This document shows, in pieces, positions 1 to 9,702 of a DNA stretch of 64,000 bases. The stretch spans positions 17,556,744 through 17,620,743 of the forward strand of contig NC_044288.2 in assembly GCF_004027225.2 (NCBI RefSeq). Direction: 5' to 3'. The position numbers were made by a program, and so were the translations under genes. Every line of letters starts with the position of its first letter. The stretch's first letter is position 1. The DNA is from Strigops habroptila. Taxonomy: Eukaryota > Chordata > Aves > Psittaciformes > Psittacidae. The notes under the pieces were generated by a model that did no database searches, was not told where the DNA came from, and saw only the letters and a program-made list of their open reading frames with translations.

Positions 1-2439
1 GACGCCAGAGCAGAGGTGGGGGTCAAGGCTCTGTAACTTTAGTCGCCCGGGTTCATCTCCCCTCCTGTCCCGGCCGAGCTGATCCCCTCGGGTTCTTCCA
101 ACGGGTCCGGACTGAGTCCTGCTGCATGGACCCCCGAGGGAGATCCTGCCGCGGCCCGAAGGGGCTGAGGGCCGGCACCCCCGGGTAAGGCGATGGCTGG
201 GAACGCCACCGGTCCCTCATCAAACTGGGCTGGGGAATATCAATTTTAAGACAACTAAAGCCCAAACACCGTCTCATGTCAAATACGGCTCCCCCTCGAC
301 CTGCGCCTCCAGACTGCGATCCCCTTCTCCGCACTACGCGGCCAAGAGCAGACCCGAAACCCGGGAGGGGGGAGTGTGGGTTGTGTCAGGTCGGAGCAGG
401 GCCTCGCTGTCCCGGCCCTGCCCGCTGTGGCCCCCCCGGGCTCCCGGGGAGCGCAAAGCGCGCATGGTGACATCGCAAGACGGATCGGATTTGCACGGCC
501 AGCAGGAAGTATCCAAGAAGTCAGACCTTTATCTCCTCTGGAAAACATCGTGAGGACAGACAAGCTGCAAACACCCTGAAATCCTGCGGCGGTTTCAGGC
601 TTCCCGGCCAAGCGCGGCTCCTATTCCCACCGGAGCCGGCGGGAGGTGAATCGGGACAAAGCTCCGAGGGATGGGGCAAGGCAGCCCCGCCGCATTCAAA
701 GCTTTGTCCTTCAAACAGCACACGCCTCATAGTGCCTGGAAGGTATTTCGCTTTTAACGCGGTTTTCCTGACCGTCGCCAGACACCGGTGCGTCCTGGCT
801 ACTGGACGCGCCTGTCAAACCGTTGCTGCAATTTTACTACACGTGAAAGCTTCTTCGGTCGTTTGATTTTCCCCATACCTAAAATAACCTATCGCTTCTG
901 CCCTGTGCGCGTTCCCCTTGGAAACATAACGAACAAGCGCTTTTGTAATGAACTAGCCGCGTTAAAAAGCTTTTGCTCGGGCGCGGAAGAGCGGCGGGTC
1001 CCGGGGCCGGCGTCTGCACCGCGACGGCCTCAGGTGCGGGAGGGGGCACCGGGAAGGGCGGCGAAAACCCTCATCGCACTCCCTTCACCAGCGAACCCAG
1101 CACAGTTACAGGCGGAAAAAGTTACAGGCAGGGGAAAATAAAAGCTTTTGGTTTATCTGACCGGCTCCCAGCTTTCGCTTCACCCCAAGGTTGAAAAACC
1201 CACCTCCAGCGCCCGAGGTGCAAAAGCCAGCTTAATTGTCAGATTCTAGGCACGGAGCCCAGGGCAGGAGGGGAAAATCCACGATGGCATTTGCTGTCCA
1301 AGTCCCCCTGCCTGGGTCACCGGCAAAACTGGCACGTAGCGGCAGAGCCTCCTCCCGGGCTGCCCGCGGCTTGCCCGAGGAGCGGGACCGGGGGTGCGCA
1401 ACCGAAATCACACCGGACGGGTTTATCCGGGCTTTGCATAAGTTGTCCTGAAACAAACCGAAGACGCTCCGGTTCTTTCTGGCTGCTGCTTTCGCCTGTT
1501 GTGCCCTGGCATCAGCTTGCGCGGCTCTCCACCGCTCTCTCTCCGTTTTGCACGGAGGGAAAGGGCCCGAGGCTCCCCCTCCCCAGTGCACGGCAGGGAT
1601 GAGGTGGGGTTCGGCGGCGGCGGGCGGGACACCCGGAGGCCGAGCAGCGGAGGAGCGGCCGCCTCCACCTGCCCCGCCGCCGGTGAGCGGTGCTGCCCCG
1701 GCGGAGCTACCCCGGCTTCCGGCGCAGCGGTCCCGAGCACCGGGCAGAGCCGAGGCCCCTCGCCAGGGCCGCCTTCACGGCAAGGTCAAAACTGTTTCTC
1801 TTCTGCAGTGTCCGAGGACGGGGAGGCCGCTTTCCCCGCCAGCAACCCCGGTGCGGGAAGCGGAGCGGGGCGGCGGGAAACACGGGTGCGTTAGAACCCG
1901 AGAGGACCGGCGGGGGAAGGGAGAAGGGGAAAGAAAAAAATAGAAATAAAAAGAAACTAAATTTAAAAATTAAACAAATAAATAGAAAAAATAAAAAAGG
2001 GGGAGGGAGGAGGAAAGAAAGGTAGCAAGAAAAGAAGGGTTTAGCTACAGCGGTGTGGAGAGCCTGGACAGCTCCAAAGGAGTTTTCCTCTGCAGAAATC
2101 CAGAGGGACGGAAGGAAACCTAACCCCGGCCCCAGTCAGCTCCTGCAGTGCGGCCCCCCGCCGCAACCCGGTGAGACCCCGCCACGGCAGACAGGCACGG
2201 CAGAGCAGCAACGACGCCGGAAGGATTTATTGAACCAGGGCTCGCTGTTGTGTAGCATCCCTTCACAATCGTTTAAAAGAAATAACTGGCCAAAAGACCT
2301 TAGGGAGCCCTCGGGGTCCCGCAAAGATCCCGTGGTCCCAGCGGCTCCCGCCGCCCACGATGGGACCCGGGAGATTGGCACAAGTTCTCCCAAGGAAACC
2401 CTAATAGGCTATTTCTGGACTACTGGCTCTTAACAAATC

Positions 2440-2530
2440 TATAGCACCTGAAGTGTTGGCACTCAATTAGTGACAAGGTTTCAAATCCCGGCGTTTACTG
2501 GTGAGGTATAAACAGAGTCCTCGGTAGATA
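2440..2530. promoter_or_regulatory. Candidate upstream regulatory element with NKX and FOX-type motifs
   Basis: A lower-GC patch inside the CpG-rich domain. It holds an E-box CACCTG directly followed by AAGTG (2445-2455), a TCAATTAGTGAC block, GTTTAC near 2493 and ATAAACA near 2508, the last two fitting the forkhead core. There is no coding potential. The motifs are short and could be chance; conservation would decide. Confidence 0.25.
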
Positions 2531-3300
2531 GCCGGGAATTAGAGCGGGAGGGCGCCCTGGACATCGTAACCGACTGGGATTAAGAGGAAAACTTTTTTAA
2601 AAGGCCCCATCTCTCTTTCTCTCTGAACAGTCCGAGGTGTCGAAAGCTCAGGGGCAGAGAGGATGTGCTCTCCGGAGCTAATTGCGTGGGGTTTGTTTGT
2701 TTGTTTTCAGCAAGAAAATCGCATTTAGCAACCCCGGAGAGGAGCAGCAACTGGGTGAGGAACACAATCCTCGCCTGCGAGGGGCTTTTTTTGGGTGTGG
2801 GCTCCCCGCTCATTCCCGAGGGGCAGCAAGAGCAACCTGCAAAGCGGGGGGGTGGGGGGGCAGCGGGGCACCTCCCGCTTTCCCCTTGCAGCCAGAAACA
2901 GTAGCGGCTTTGCTCACCCCATCTCCCCCGCGAACTCCCGCAGGGCCTGGGTCCCGGGTGGGCTCGAGAAGGTGTTTCAGGGCGCTCCTCCGGGGCCCCT
3001 GTACCCATATACTTCTTCCCCAGTGTTATTTAAACGCGATTATAATTCGCATCCAAGGGCCTGAGATCAAAAGATGCCCCACAGAGGGAACAGGCAGGGG
3101 GGAAGCTCGGGTGGGAGCTCCCCTTGCCCCTGCCCGTGGGTTCAGGGAAACGGAACCGGCTTCCTGAACCGGTCCCTTATGTCCCCTCTGCTCAGCTGCC
3201 CTCGGCTGAGACGTCGTTTGCAGCCGGAGCCTGGCTTCAGCGGGCTGCGGGGAGCACCGGGAAAGGGAGAAGGCCGGGGAGGGGGGGAATGGGTGCTGAG

Positions 3301-3560
3301 CCCCGACCCGGAAAGTCCATGAGCTGCTGTATGTCAGTAACTTATTCATCAATCAACCGGACACAGAGCAGACCTGGCCTCTCTTTTCGGAGTGTTTGCT
3401 TTTTCACCAATTATTGCGGCCCTGCAGCTCTTTTTGTTGATACAGTAGTTCTAAAAAGTGCTAATGTTCATTTATCAGGGGGCCGAGGCCGGGACTCCCA
3501 CTAGTTGTGATTCTTCCAAAAATATAAACACGAAGAGAAGGGCTAAGGCTAAAGCCCCCA
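3301..3560. promoter_or_regulatory. AT-rich patch upstream of NKX2-5, possible enhancer flank
   Basis: An AT-rich, non-coding patch within GC-rich DNA. It contains AAAGTG (3455-3460) and TTATCA (3472-3477), fitting NKX2 and GATA factor cores, plus several homeodomain-like AATTA or TTAT words. It lies next to the denser cluster at 3600-3720 and may belong to the same element. Confidence 0.25.
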
Positions 3561-3599
3561 TTTGTTTCTAAACCGCAGTATTAAAAGTGATGCATTGTT

Positions 3600-3720
3600 G
3601 AAGATAAAGCGGAGATAACGCTGTCTGTCTCCAATGAATGTCTCCCCGACGCATTAATGACATTCCAAATGATAGCTCCGGCTTATCGTTCAATTAATCA
3701 CTTCCACCCTCTACAGCCGG
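3600..3720. promoter_or_regulatory. Candidate GATA/SMAD-responsive cardiac enhancer of NKX2-5
   Basis: Four GATA-type words lie within about 90 bases: AGATAA at 3602-3607, AGATAA at 3613-3618, GATAG at 3671-3675 and CTTATC at 3682-3687. A tandem GTCTGTCT (SMAD-box-like) lies at 3623-3630, a CATTCC TEAD core at 3661-3666, and CAATTAATCACTT near 3691-3703 combines a homeodomain core with an NKX2-type CACTT. The site is about 2.3 kb upstream of the NKX2-5 start codon. Mouse Nkx2-5 is known to have GATA- and Smad-dependent upstream cardiac enhancers, one within a few kilobases of the promoter. Equivalence of this element is inference from motif content and distance. Confidence 0.45.
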
Positions 3721-4635
3721 GCCCACATCGATCGGGAGCCGCCGTGTGATTGGGGGTCTGGAGGAAGCCCGTCAACCCTCGATTAATGGCAGTTTGTGGC
3801 CGGCAGCTCCCGTCCCGCTGGAGGCAGAGCCCGCCGCCGAGGCCGCGCTCCGGGGCCGGTACCCGGGACCGCCGCCGGGCCGGGGCTGCCTTCCCGTCCG
3901 GCTTCGCCGGGCACTGCCTTGCGGGCTCCGGACCCGACCCGGGAAGGGCGGTTTGGGCCCAGGTTGGAGGACGGCAGCGCTGGACCGCGTTTATCCCGTC
4001 CCGAGGGATCTGGATGCCACTGGGGCAGGCGAACCTGCGGCTGCGTGTCCGGATTATGGGGGGGAGGGGAGGGAAGAGGACCACGGGATCGATTCGTTAT
4101 TTTAGTATTTATCTAACCTATCCCGATTAGATTGTAATAAAAAGGAGGAAATGCGGTTAGAAATACCGCCCGAGCGCTGCCGTGGGCAAGGGGTGCCGCT
4201 GGCACCCGGCAAAGTCCCGCCGCAGACCCCTCTCCTGAGCCGGGCGACCAAAGTCGCTTCCGCTTTCCCCGGACACTTCACCCCTTCTCCCGCAACCGAG
4301 GAAAACCCCCTCCGAACCGTTTCCTATGGAATTTTGCAGGAAGTGCAGCCGCGAAGAGCGAGGCGGCCACTCGGCCGCCCCCCTCCCCTCATTAAATAGC
4401 AATATTTCAGGCCTCCCCGTACACAATAATCGCTCCAACTGTCATCGCAAGATCCGGATCCGGTTCGCCAGCAAACCGCTCCCAGGACATCCTCGGACGG
4501 CTGCAGCCAGGGGCTGCGAGCGCCGGGGCTGCTATGGCACCGGCCGGCGGTCTCCGGGGAGCGGGCGAAAGCCACAGCATCACCCCCCAAAATATCCTGC
4601 AACTGAATCCCCCCAAAAGGAGCCCGAGTCACAAA

Positions 4636-4649
4636 GGGGGGGGGGGGGG
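4636..4649 (+). repeat. Poly-G tract (14 G)
   Basis: An uninterrupted run of guanines in the CpG-rich domain upstream of NKX2-5. Similar G or C runs occur at 7633-7645, 8426-8439, 58611-58623 and 61794-61807. Run lengths may not be exact in the assembly. Confidence 0.9.
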
Positions 4650-5464
4650 TGGGACAGCAGCAGGTACCATCAGGAAGGAGCAGCCCAGAGTGGGCAGGTG
4701 CCGCCTTTTCTCTCGCCTCGGAGGGTTTCTTCCCTCTGCCGGGGGAGGAGGAACCCGAGCAGGGCCCGGCCGAGGGACCCCTCAACTCACCGCAACCCCG
4801 CGGGGCTTCTCCGCTCGGCTCCCTGCCCTGCCCGGTCTCCCACCGCCCTCGGCCGCGACGGGACTCGGATGGGAAGAGCCGGTCCCGCGCATCGCGGGGC
4901 AGAGCGGCGGAGCGCTGGAGAAGATTGATTTTATATGTTTATTTTGCTCCTCGCCCCCCGAAGCCAGAAAGCGCCGTAACGCCCCTTCTCAACCTGAGAG
5001 TTTGCCGCTAAAGTTTATTTTAGCGACTCCGAGCCCGTTAGATCAATGAGGTCCCACTTGCGCCCGGGAATCCTGCGGGACACAGCCGCACCGCGGCTCG
5101 TCCCCCGCTCCCGGCCGCAGCTCAGCGGCCGGTTGCTTTGACTTGCTCCCCCAGGACTCCTATGTGTTTTAAACCACCTTCAAACTGCGGCTTTGCGTTG
5201 TTTTTTCTTCTTCCTCAGACCGTGCTGGGGTTTGTTTGAAAGCTTTACGGGGTGGGGGGGAGGGACGGACGGGGACACGTGTGTGAGGGGGGAAACACCC
5301 TCGATTTAGGGGCTCTCACCCATCAGCCGGAATTTGCGGGTGCTACTTCAGAATACCTGTATAAACCTTAAGCACGCTCCACACAACAGTGAACACCCGT
5401 TTTCTAGTTCCTGCGATCGGCTATTGCAGAACAGTAAAATCGAAACCTCCGTTCCTTCGCTTTT

Positions 5465-5484
5465 AAAAAAAAAAAAAAAAAAAA
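5465..5484 (+). repeat. Poly-A tract (20 A)
   Basis: A pure A run about 500 bases upstream of the NKX2-5 start codon, followed by a 13-base T run at 5599-5611. No target-site duplication or retroposed body was seen beside it, so it is called simple sequence. Confidence 0.9.
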
Positions 5485-5639
5485 TTGAAATCAGCACATA
5501 TTTGGTTGATGGTTTCCTCCCGGCCTGTTTATTTAATCTGACTGTATGATAGATGGCATCAGATAGAGGCTTTGTACACATTAGGCCATTCTGGATTCTT
5601 TTTTTTTTTTTAATGGATCAACAAACTCAGCGGAGAAAA

Positions 5640-5969
5640 GCTGGATAAATACAGTGCCGCCCCTTTAAATGAGTGGAGATGTTTTTGAGATGTATTACTA
5701 TATTAGGTGACATGGAACTTTGCATCTCTCATACCATCACTGCAATGTTGGCCAATAGAAAGCTAAAGTCACCCAAAAACTGCCTAGTCCCTCCTTCCCT
5801 TCCCTTATGGTCTGGTCCTACCTGCCTCCAGTGCACAAGTCAAGGCTACTCGCAGGAATGCTATGTGCCCCCTCCGTGAGCCCACGCTCCACCACTGCTC
5901 CAGGTTGGCTGCTCCTCACCTCCCTTTCCATGACCCTGGGCTCCGGCCGCTGCCCTGCTTTCCTCCGCA
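5640..5969 (+). promoter_or_regulatory. NKX2-5: NKX2-5 proximal promoter and 5' UTR
   Basis: TATA-like words GATAAATA (5644-5651) and TTTAAAT (5664-5670) sit beside a GC-box-like CCGCCCC. If TTTAAAT works as the TATA element, transcription would start near 5695 and the leader would be about 275 bases. A CCAAT word is at 5752-5756 and would then be transcribed; alternatively the start is further downstream and CCAAT belongs to the promoter. An AGGTGACA T-box-like word is at 5705-5712. The exact start site cannot be fixed from sequence. Confidence 0.45.
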
Positions 5970-6252
5970 ATGTTTCCTAGCCCTGTGACAACGACACCCT
6001 TCTCGGTCAAGGATATTTTGAACCTGGAACAGCATCAGAGCAGCCTGGCCTCCATGGAGCTCTCCTCGCTGGCCTCCCCATCCTGCATGCTGGCCACCTT
6101 CAAGCAGGAGGCGTTCGGCGCCGAGCCCCCGGCCCTGCCCGGCCCGCGGGAAGAGCTGCCCGAGGCGGCCAAAACCACCTTCCCCGGCTCCTACTACGTT
6201 AAGAGCTACGTGGAGATGGACTCGGCCAAGGAGGCCAAGGCAGACAAGAAAG
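5970..6252 (+). CDS. NKX2-5: NKX2-5 exon 1 coding part
   Basis: Codes for residues 1-94 and the first base of codon 95 (a Glu completed by exon 2). It contains the TN repressor motif. The donor is AAAG|GTAAAG. The acidic and lysine-rich end of this exon, before the homeodomain exon, is typical of the gene. Confidence 0.95.
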
Positions 6253-7516
6253 GTAAAGACCGTCGGGGCTGGCCGAGCTGAGGAAGAGGGAAGGCAGGGG
6301 GAAGGGGACCTCCAGTCTGGAGCTCCCGGGGAGAGTGCAGGGCTGCGGGAGAGAGGAAGAGCATCTTCATCCCCCGCCAGGCCCCGTAGTGCAGGAACGG
6401 GCAGAGCCACCACAGGCAGCGTTCCCTGCGCCGGGTCGGAGCCCCCCGCGGTCCTCAGGCGCGGCTGGGGCTGGGGCTGCGGCCGCGCCGGCCACTCGAC
6501 GGGCCGGGCAAGGCTTCAGAATGATACGTGAGGCCTCGAGCTGGTCCATAAATGAGGCGACAAATCTAATTAACTCGGCTGAATGTACGCCCGTGGGTCA
6601 GGGTGGGATTCAGTACAAAGACTACACGCGAAAAATCCAGGCGATCGCGACTCAGATCAGTGCACGGAGCATCCTTTTCAAAAAAACAAACAAAAAAAGA
6701 CCGACGGAAAATTGCGAAAGAGGTGCTTAGAGAGTGGGGCAGGGCCGGCCGCCGCGGCGGCCTGCGGGGCCGAGGCACAGCGGGGAATTGCTGGGGAAGA
6801 GCCGGGGCTCAGTCGTGGTGCAGGCGGTTTGTTGAACATTGCTTTATGTTTTTTTCTGCACATTTTTTTCCCCTCCCCTTTCTCCTTTGCTCGTTTATGT
6901 TCCTGCAGAACTATGTTCCCTGCACAAGAGCCTGGAACAGGAGAAGAGAGACCTGGAAGATCCCGAGCGCCCCAGACAGAGAAAAAGGAGGAAACCTCGC
7001 GTTCTCTTTTCTCAAGCCCAAGTCTACGAACTGGAGAGAAGGTTCAAGCAGCAGAAATACCTCTCGGCTCCGGAGAGAGACCATCTAGCGAATGTCCTAA
7101 AGCTCACCTCTACCCAGGTGAAAATTTGGTTCCAGAATCGAAGGTATAAATGCAAAAGGCAGAGACAAGATCAGACCCTCGAAATGGTGGGCATCCCTCC
7201 CCCCCGGCGGATAGCGGTGCCGGTACTGGTCCGCGATGGGAAGCCCTGCCTGGGGGAGTCTTCTCCCTACAGTTCGCCGTACAATGTCAGCATTAACCCC
7301 TATAGCTACAACGCCTACCCCGCGTACACCAACTACAACAGCCCCGCCTGCAACGCCAACTACAACTGCAACTACCCGTCCATGCAAACCATGCAGCCCT
7401 CGGCGGCCGGCAACAACTTCATGAACTTCGGCGTAGGGGACTTGAATTCGGTGCAGACGCCCATCCCGCAGGGAAACGCGGGGATCTCCACGTTACACGG
7501 GATCCGAGCCTGGTAG
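5970..7516 (+). CDS. NKX2-5: NK2 homeobox 5, cardiac homeodomain transcription factor (two exons)
   Basis: Joining 5970-6252 to 6909-7516 gives 296 residues. Domains in order are the TN motif near residues 10-21 (core FSVKDILNL), a linker, a homeodomain at 121-180 with helix 3 [12 protein letters not shown], the NK2-specific domain near 190-210 (core [14 protein letters not shown]), a tyrosine-rich stretch at about 215-250 with nine Tyr, and the C-terminal GIRAW. Tyr at homeodomain position 54 is the NK2 hallmark that specifies AAGTG-type sites. This nuclear protein works with GATA4 and TBX5 in heart specification. Length and all domains match avian NKX2-5 (about 294 residues). The start was chosen because MFPSPV immediately precedes the TN motif. 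The intron (6253-6908) begins GTAAAG and ends TTCCTGCAG; reading into it gives a stop after eight codons. No damage is seen. Confidence 0.97.
6909..7516 (+). CDS. NKX2-5: NKX2-5 exon 2 coding part
   Basis: The acceptor is TTCCTGCAG|AACTATG; it completes codon 95 and codes to Trp296, followed by TAG. The homeodomain, NK2-specific domain and tyrosine-rich domain are all in this single exon. Confidence 0.96.
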
Positions 7517-8300
7517 AGCCGCCCGTGCCCCGCTCCCCTATGTGGTCCACGGCCACCGGCGAGACCCCGGCGCCGGGGATGGAGGGGCCCCGGCCGCGCC
7601 TGCGAGTCGGTCTCGGGACATATCCAGGCTACGGGGGGGGGGGGGTGAGGATAGTTCAATGCAGCAACCCGGCGGAGGTCACCAGCCTGGCGGCCATTTC
7701 CACGGGGAGGGGGTCTTCAATATTTCGTGCGATGGCTGCGCTTCGGGCGGGAACAGCACGGGGAGGCTCCCGCAGCTCCCGGCTCCCCTCGCTCCATCGG
7801 TTCGCCCCGGTTATTCCCCTCCTTCCTTCCTTCAAAGCAGCCGGGCATTTCGCTTGACTTGGTCCCAACAACAGCTACCCAAGCCCTGCAACTTTTTTAG
7901 GTTTTTACTCTATACTAATTATTACCGAAATTCACATTCAATTTTTGCACTTCCCGTCCGGTCCCCGCTGTTCAGCCAGTTCAGCATCCCGCCAGCCCCC
8001 AGGTCACCACTCGCGGGGCAGCTGACGCCGACCTCGGCTGCGCCCCGGTACCGGGGCGGGAGCGGGGCCGGCGGCGGCTCCAGCCAGCGCTCGGGGTAGG
8101 ACAGACCCCCCCTACACACACCCCGGCCGAGAATACAGACACTGCGACCCGCCAGGTCCCCGTAGGGTTATGCACTAAACCGTGAGTTAGTATTGAAATG
8201 CACTGTCCGCCCCTTGCCCCGCCGCCCGTTCGTCCGTGTTTCCCTTTGCTGTACAAGCTGATGGAGATCAGCGAGTTGTCATTAAAGAGAGTGGCTTAAC
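7517..8300 (+). other. NKX2-5: Probable NKX2-5 3' UTR with ATTAAA poly(A) signal
   Basis: After the stop codon the sequence stays GC-rich, then has an AT-rich patch near 7900-7960 that may be conserved. The first good plus-strand poly(A) signal is ATTAAA at 8281-8286, which would give a 3' UTR of roughly 780 bases. An earlier non-canonical site cannot be excluded. Two homopolymer tracts (13 G at 7633-7645; 14 C at 8426-8439) flank the region. Confidence 0.4.
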
Positions 8301-8880
8301 CTTCCGCGTCCCTGGCGTTCCTTGCACAGCCCGGTCCCTCCGGTCCTCCCCAGCATCCCCCGGGTTATGACCGCCCTTCCCGGGGGCTCTCACCGGTCCG
8401 CTCCGGGACCCTTGCCCTGCCGGTTCCCCCCCCCCCCCCGCTTTGTGTAGCTCTCCAGTAATTTCAAACAATTCGCTTTTTGACGCCTGCAAACGCTGCT
8501 TGTATTTTAACGTCTGCCAAAACCAGTTTTAAAGCCGCTTTTTGAGCTCACAGCCCGGGCAGGACCGAGATGCACCGGCCGTGTCCCGGCCCCCTCGTCG
8601 CCCCGAATCCCCGGCAGCGGGGAGCGAGCAGCTGGTTTCTTCCCCGCACACAAAAGCAATGCAAGGGGGGGATCAGAACGCCCGCAGCCGAGGGGATCGG
8701 GCTCTGCCGGAGGGGAACCGCACCCAGCGCATCTGCAGGAGGTTCCCGCAGCCCCTTCGCACCCTGTGCCCACCGGGGAGAGGAGAAAGGACCCCCCGCC
8801 TGCCCCGGCAGCGAGCGGGGCTCCCACCGCTTGGCTCCCTGCCTCTCCTCGGCCTCAGCCCCAGCCTGCCGGCCGCTTTT

Positions 8881-9010
8881 ACAGTAGTCGCTATCAAATG
8901 TCAATTATTGGGAGTGAGAAACAACAAACATTGTAATTCAGCGCAGTCAAAACATCCTCTGAGTGTCTGAGATTGTCCGGCCCGGTGACAAGGCGATTAA
9001 GGGAACCTGC
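8881..9010. promoter_or_regulatory. Candidate conserved element at the 3' edge of the NKX2-5 CpG domain
   Basis: At the transition from GC-rich to AT-rich DNA the sequence carries TGTCAATTA, ACAAACATTGT (SOX or forkhead-like) and GGCGATTAAGG. It has no coding potential. It sits about 600 bases past the likely NKX2-5 poly(A) site, where 3' cardiac control elements could lie. Weak, motif-only evidence. Confidence 0.2.
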
Positions 9011-9424
9011 AACCTCTCCTGCTTCGGCCATATCGGTCCCATCAGTAAACAGGGATGGAGACAGGGTGGCTGTGGCCCTGGGACATAGGATGAAAGGCTG
9101 CCGGTGAATGGAAGCTGCTTGCAGCCTCTATCCCTTCTTCCCAAAGGGACCAACCTCACACACACCCCAAGGTAGGATTGCACAGATAAGGAGCTCCGAC
9201 CTCCTTCCTATCCCTGCAAATGGAAGAGGACCCCTGGGTGCTGCTCACAAAGCCCCTAATGCAGGGTGGAGCATGGAGGGACACACTGACTTCAGCAGAT
9301 GGTAGAGAGGCAGCAGGTTAACCTTTAATAAGGTTAGCCAAAAATGCTCTGCTCTAAGACGGTCTGAGAGCCCTGGGCAAAGATTATGGGAGAGGGCAGG
9401 AGAAAACTCTGCCACTGTCGGATG

Positions 9425-9475
9425 CAGTTTGGTGCTTTAGTTTGCCTGATCTGTAAAATGGGCACAGAGCTGCCA
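9425..9475 (+). repeat. MIR-like SINE fragment
   Basis: The stretch ending in GCCTGATCTGTAAAATGGGC strongly resembles the conserved core-to-3' part of MIR (the CTCATCTGTAAAATGGG segment). It is short and diverged, as expected for an ancient amniote SINE. Identification is by eye. Confidence 0.4.
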
Positions 9476-9654
9476 TACCACTCTGTGACACTGGTGCCTC
9501 TGGCAGTTGGATCCTGCCACTGCAGACTTTGGCAGGGATCAGAGGTCACAGGGAGCCCTCAACAGACAGGACAAGTCCTGAGTTAACATGAGGGAAAGCA
9601 TTCATATTAGCTAAAACCTGAACCACTACTTGCAGAAACTGGCTCCGAGTTTCT

Positions 9655-9702
9655 GGGCTCTTTATTAGGTGGTCTAATTAGGGCTCTTTATTAGGTGGTC
9701 TA
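9655..9702 (+). repeat. Short tandem duplication, 26-base period
   Basis: A 22-base word beginning GGGCTCTTTATTAGG occurs at 9655-9676 and again exactly at 9681-9702, separated by ATTA. The identity of the two copies suggests a recent duplication. Confidence 0.9.

Larger units (their letters stand above)
1..8900. promoter_or_regulatory. CpG-rich domain enclosing NKX2-5
   Basis: Almost the whole stretch is GC-rich with frequent CpG, in contrast to the AT-rich DNA that begins near 9000. It extends about 6 kb upstream and 1.4 kb downstream of the NKX2-5 coding exons, far wider than an ordinary promoter island. Broad CpG domains of this kind are known around developmental transcription factor genes controlled by Polycomb; that this one is such a domain is inference. 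Bases 1-2400 contain no gene I can support: the many open frames there are the usual stop-poor frames of GC-rich DNA. An A-rich patch at about 1930-2030 interrupts the domain. Confidence 0.7.

Noticed and set aside
4326-4928. 200-codon frame in the NKX2-5 upstream CpG domain
   Set aside because: It overlaps equally long frames on both strands, contains a poly-G run and has no domain.
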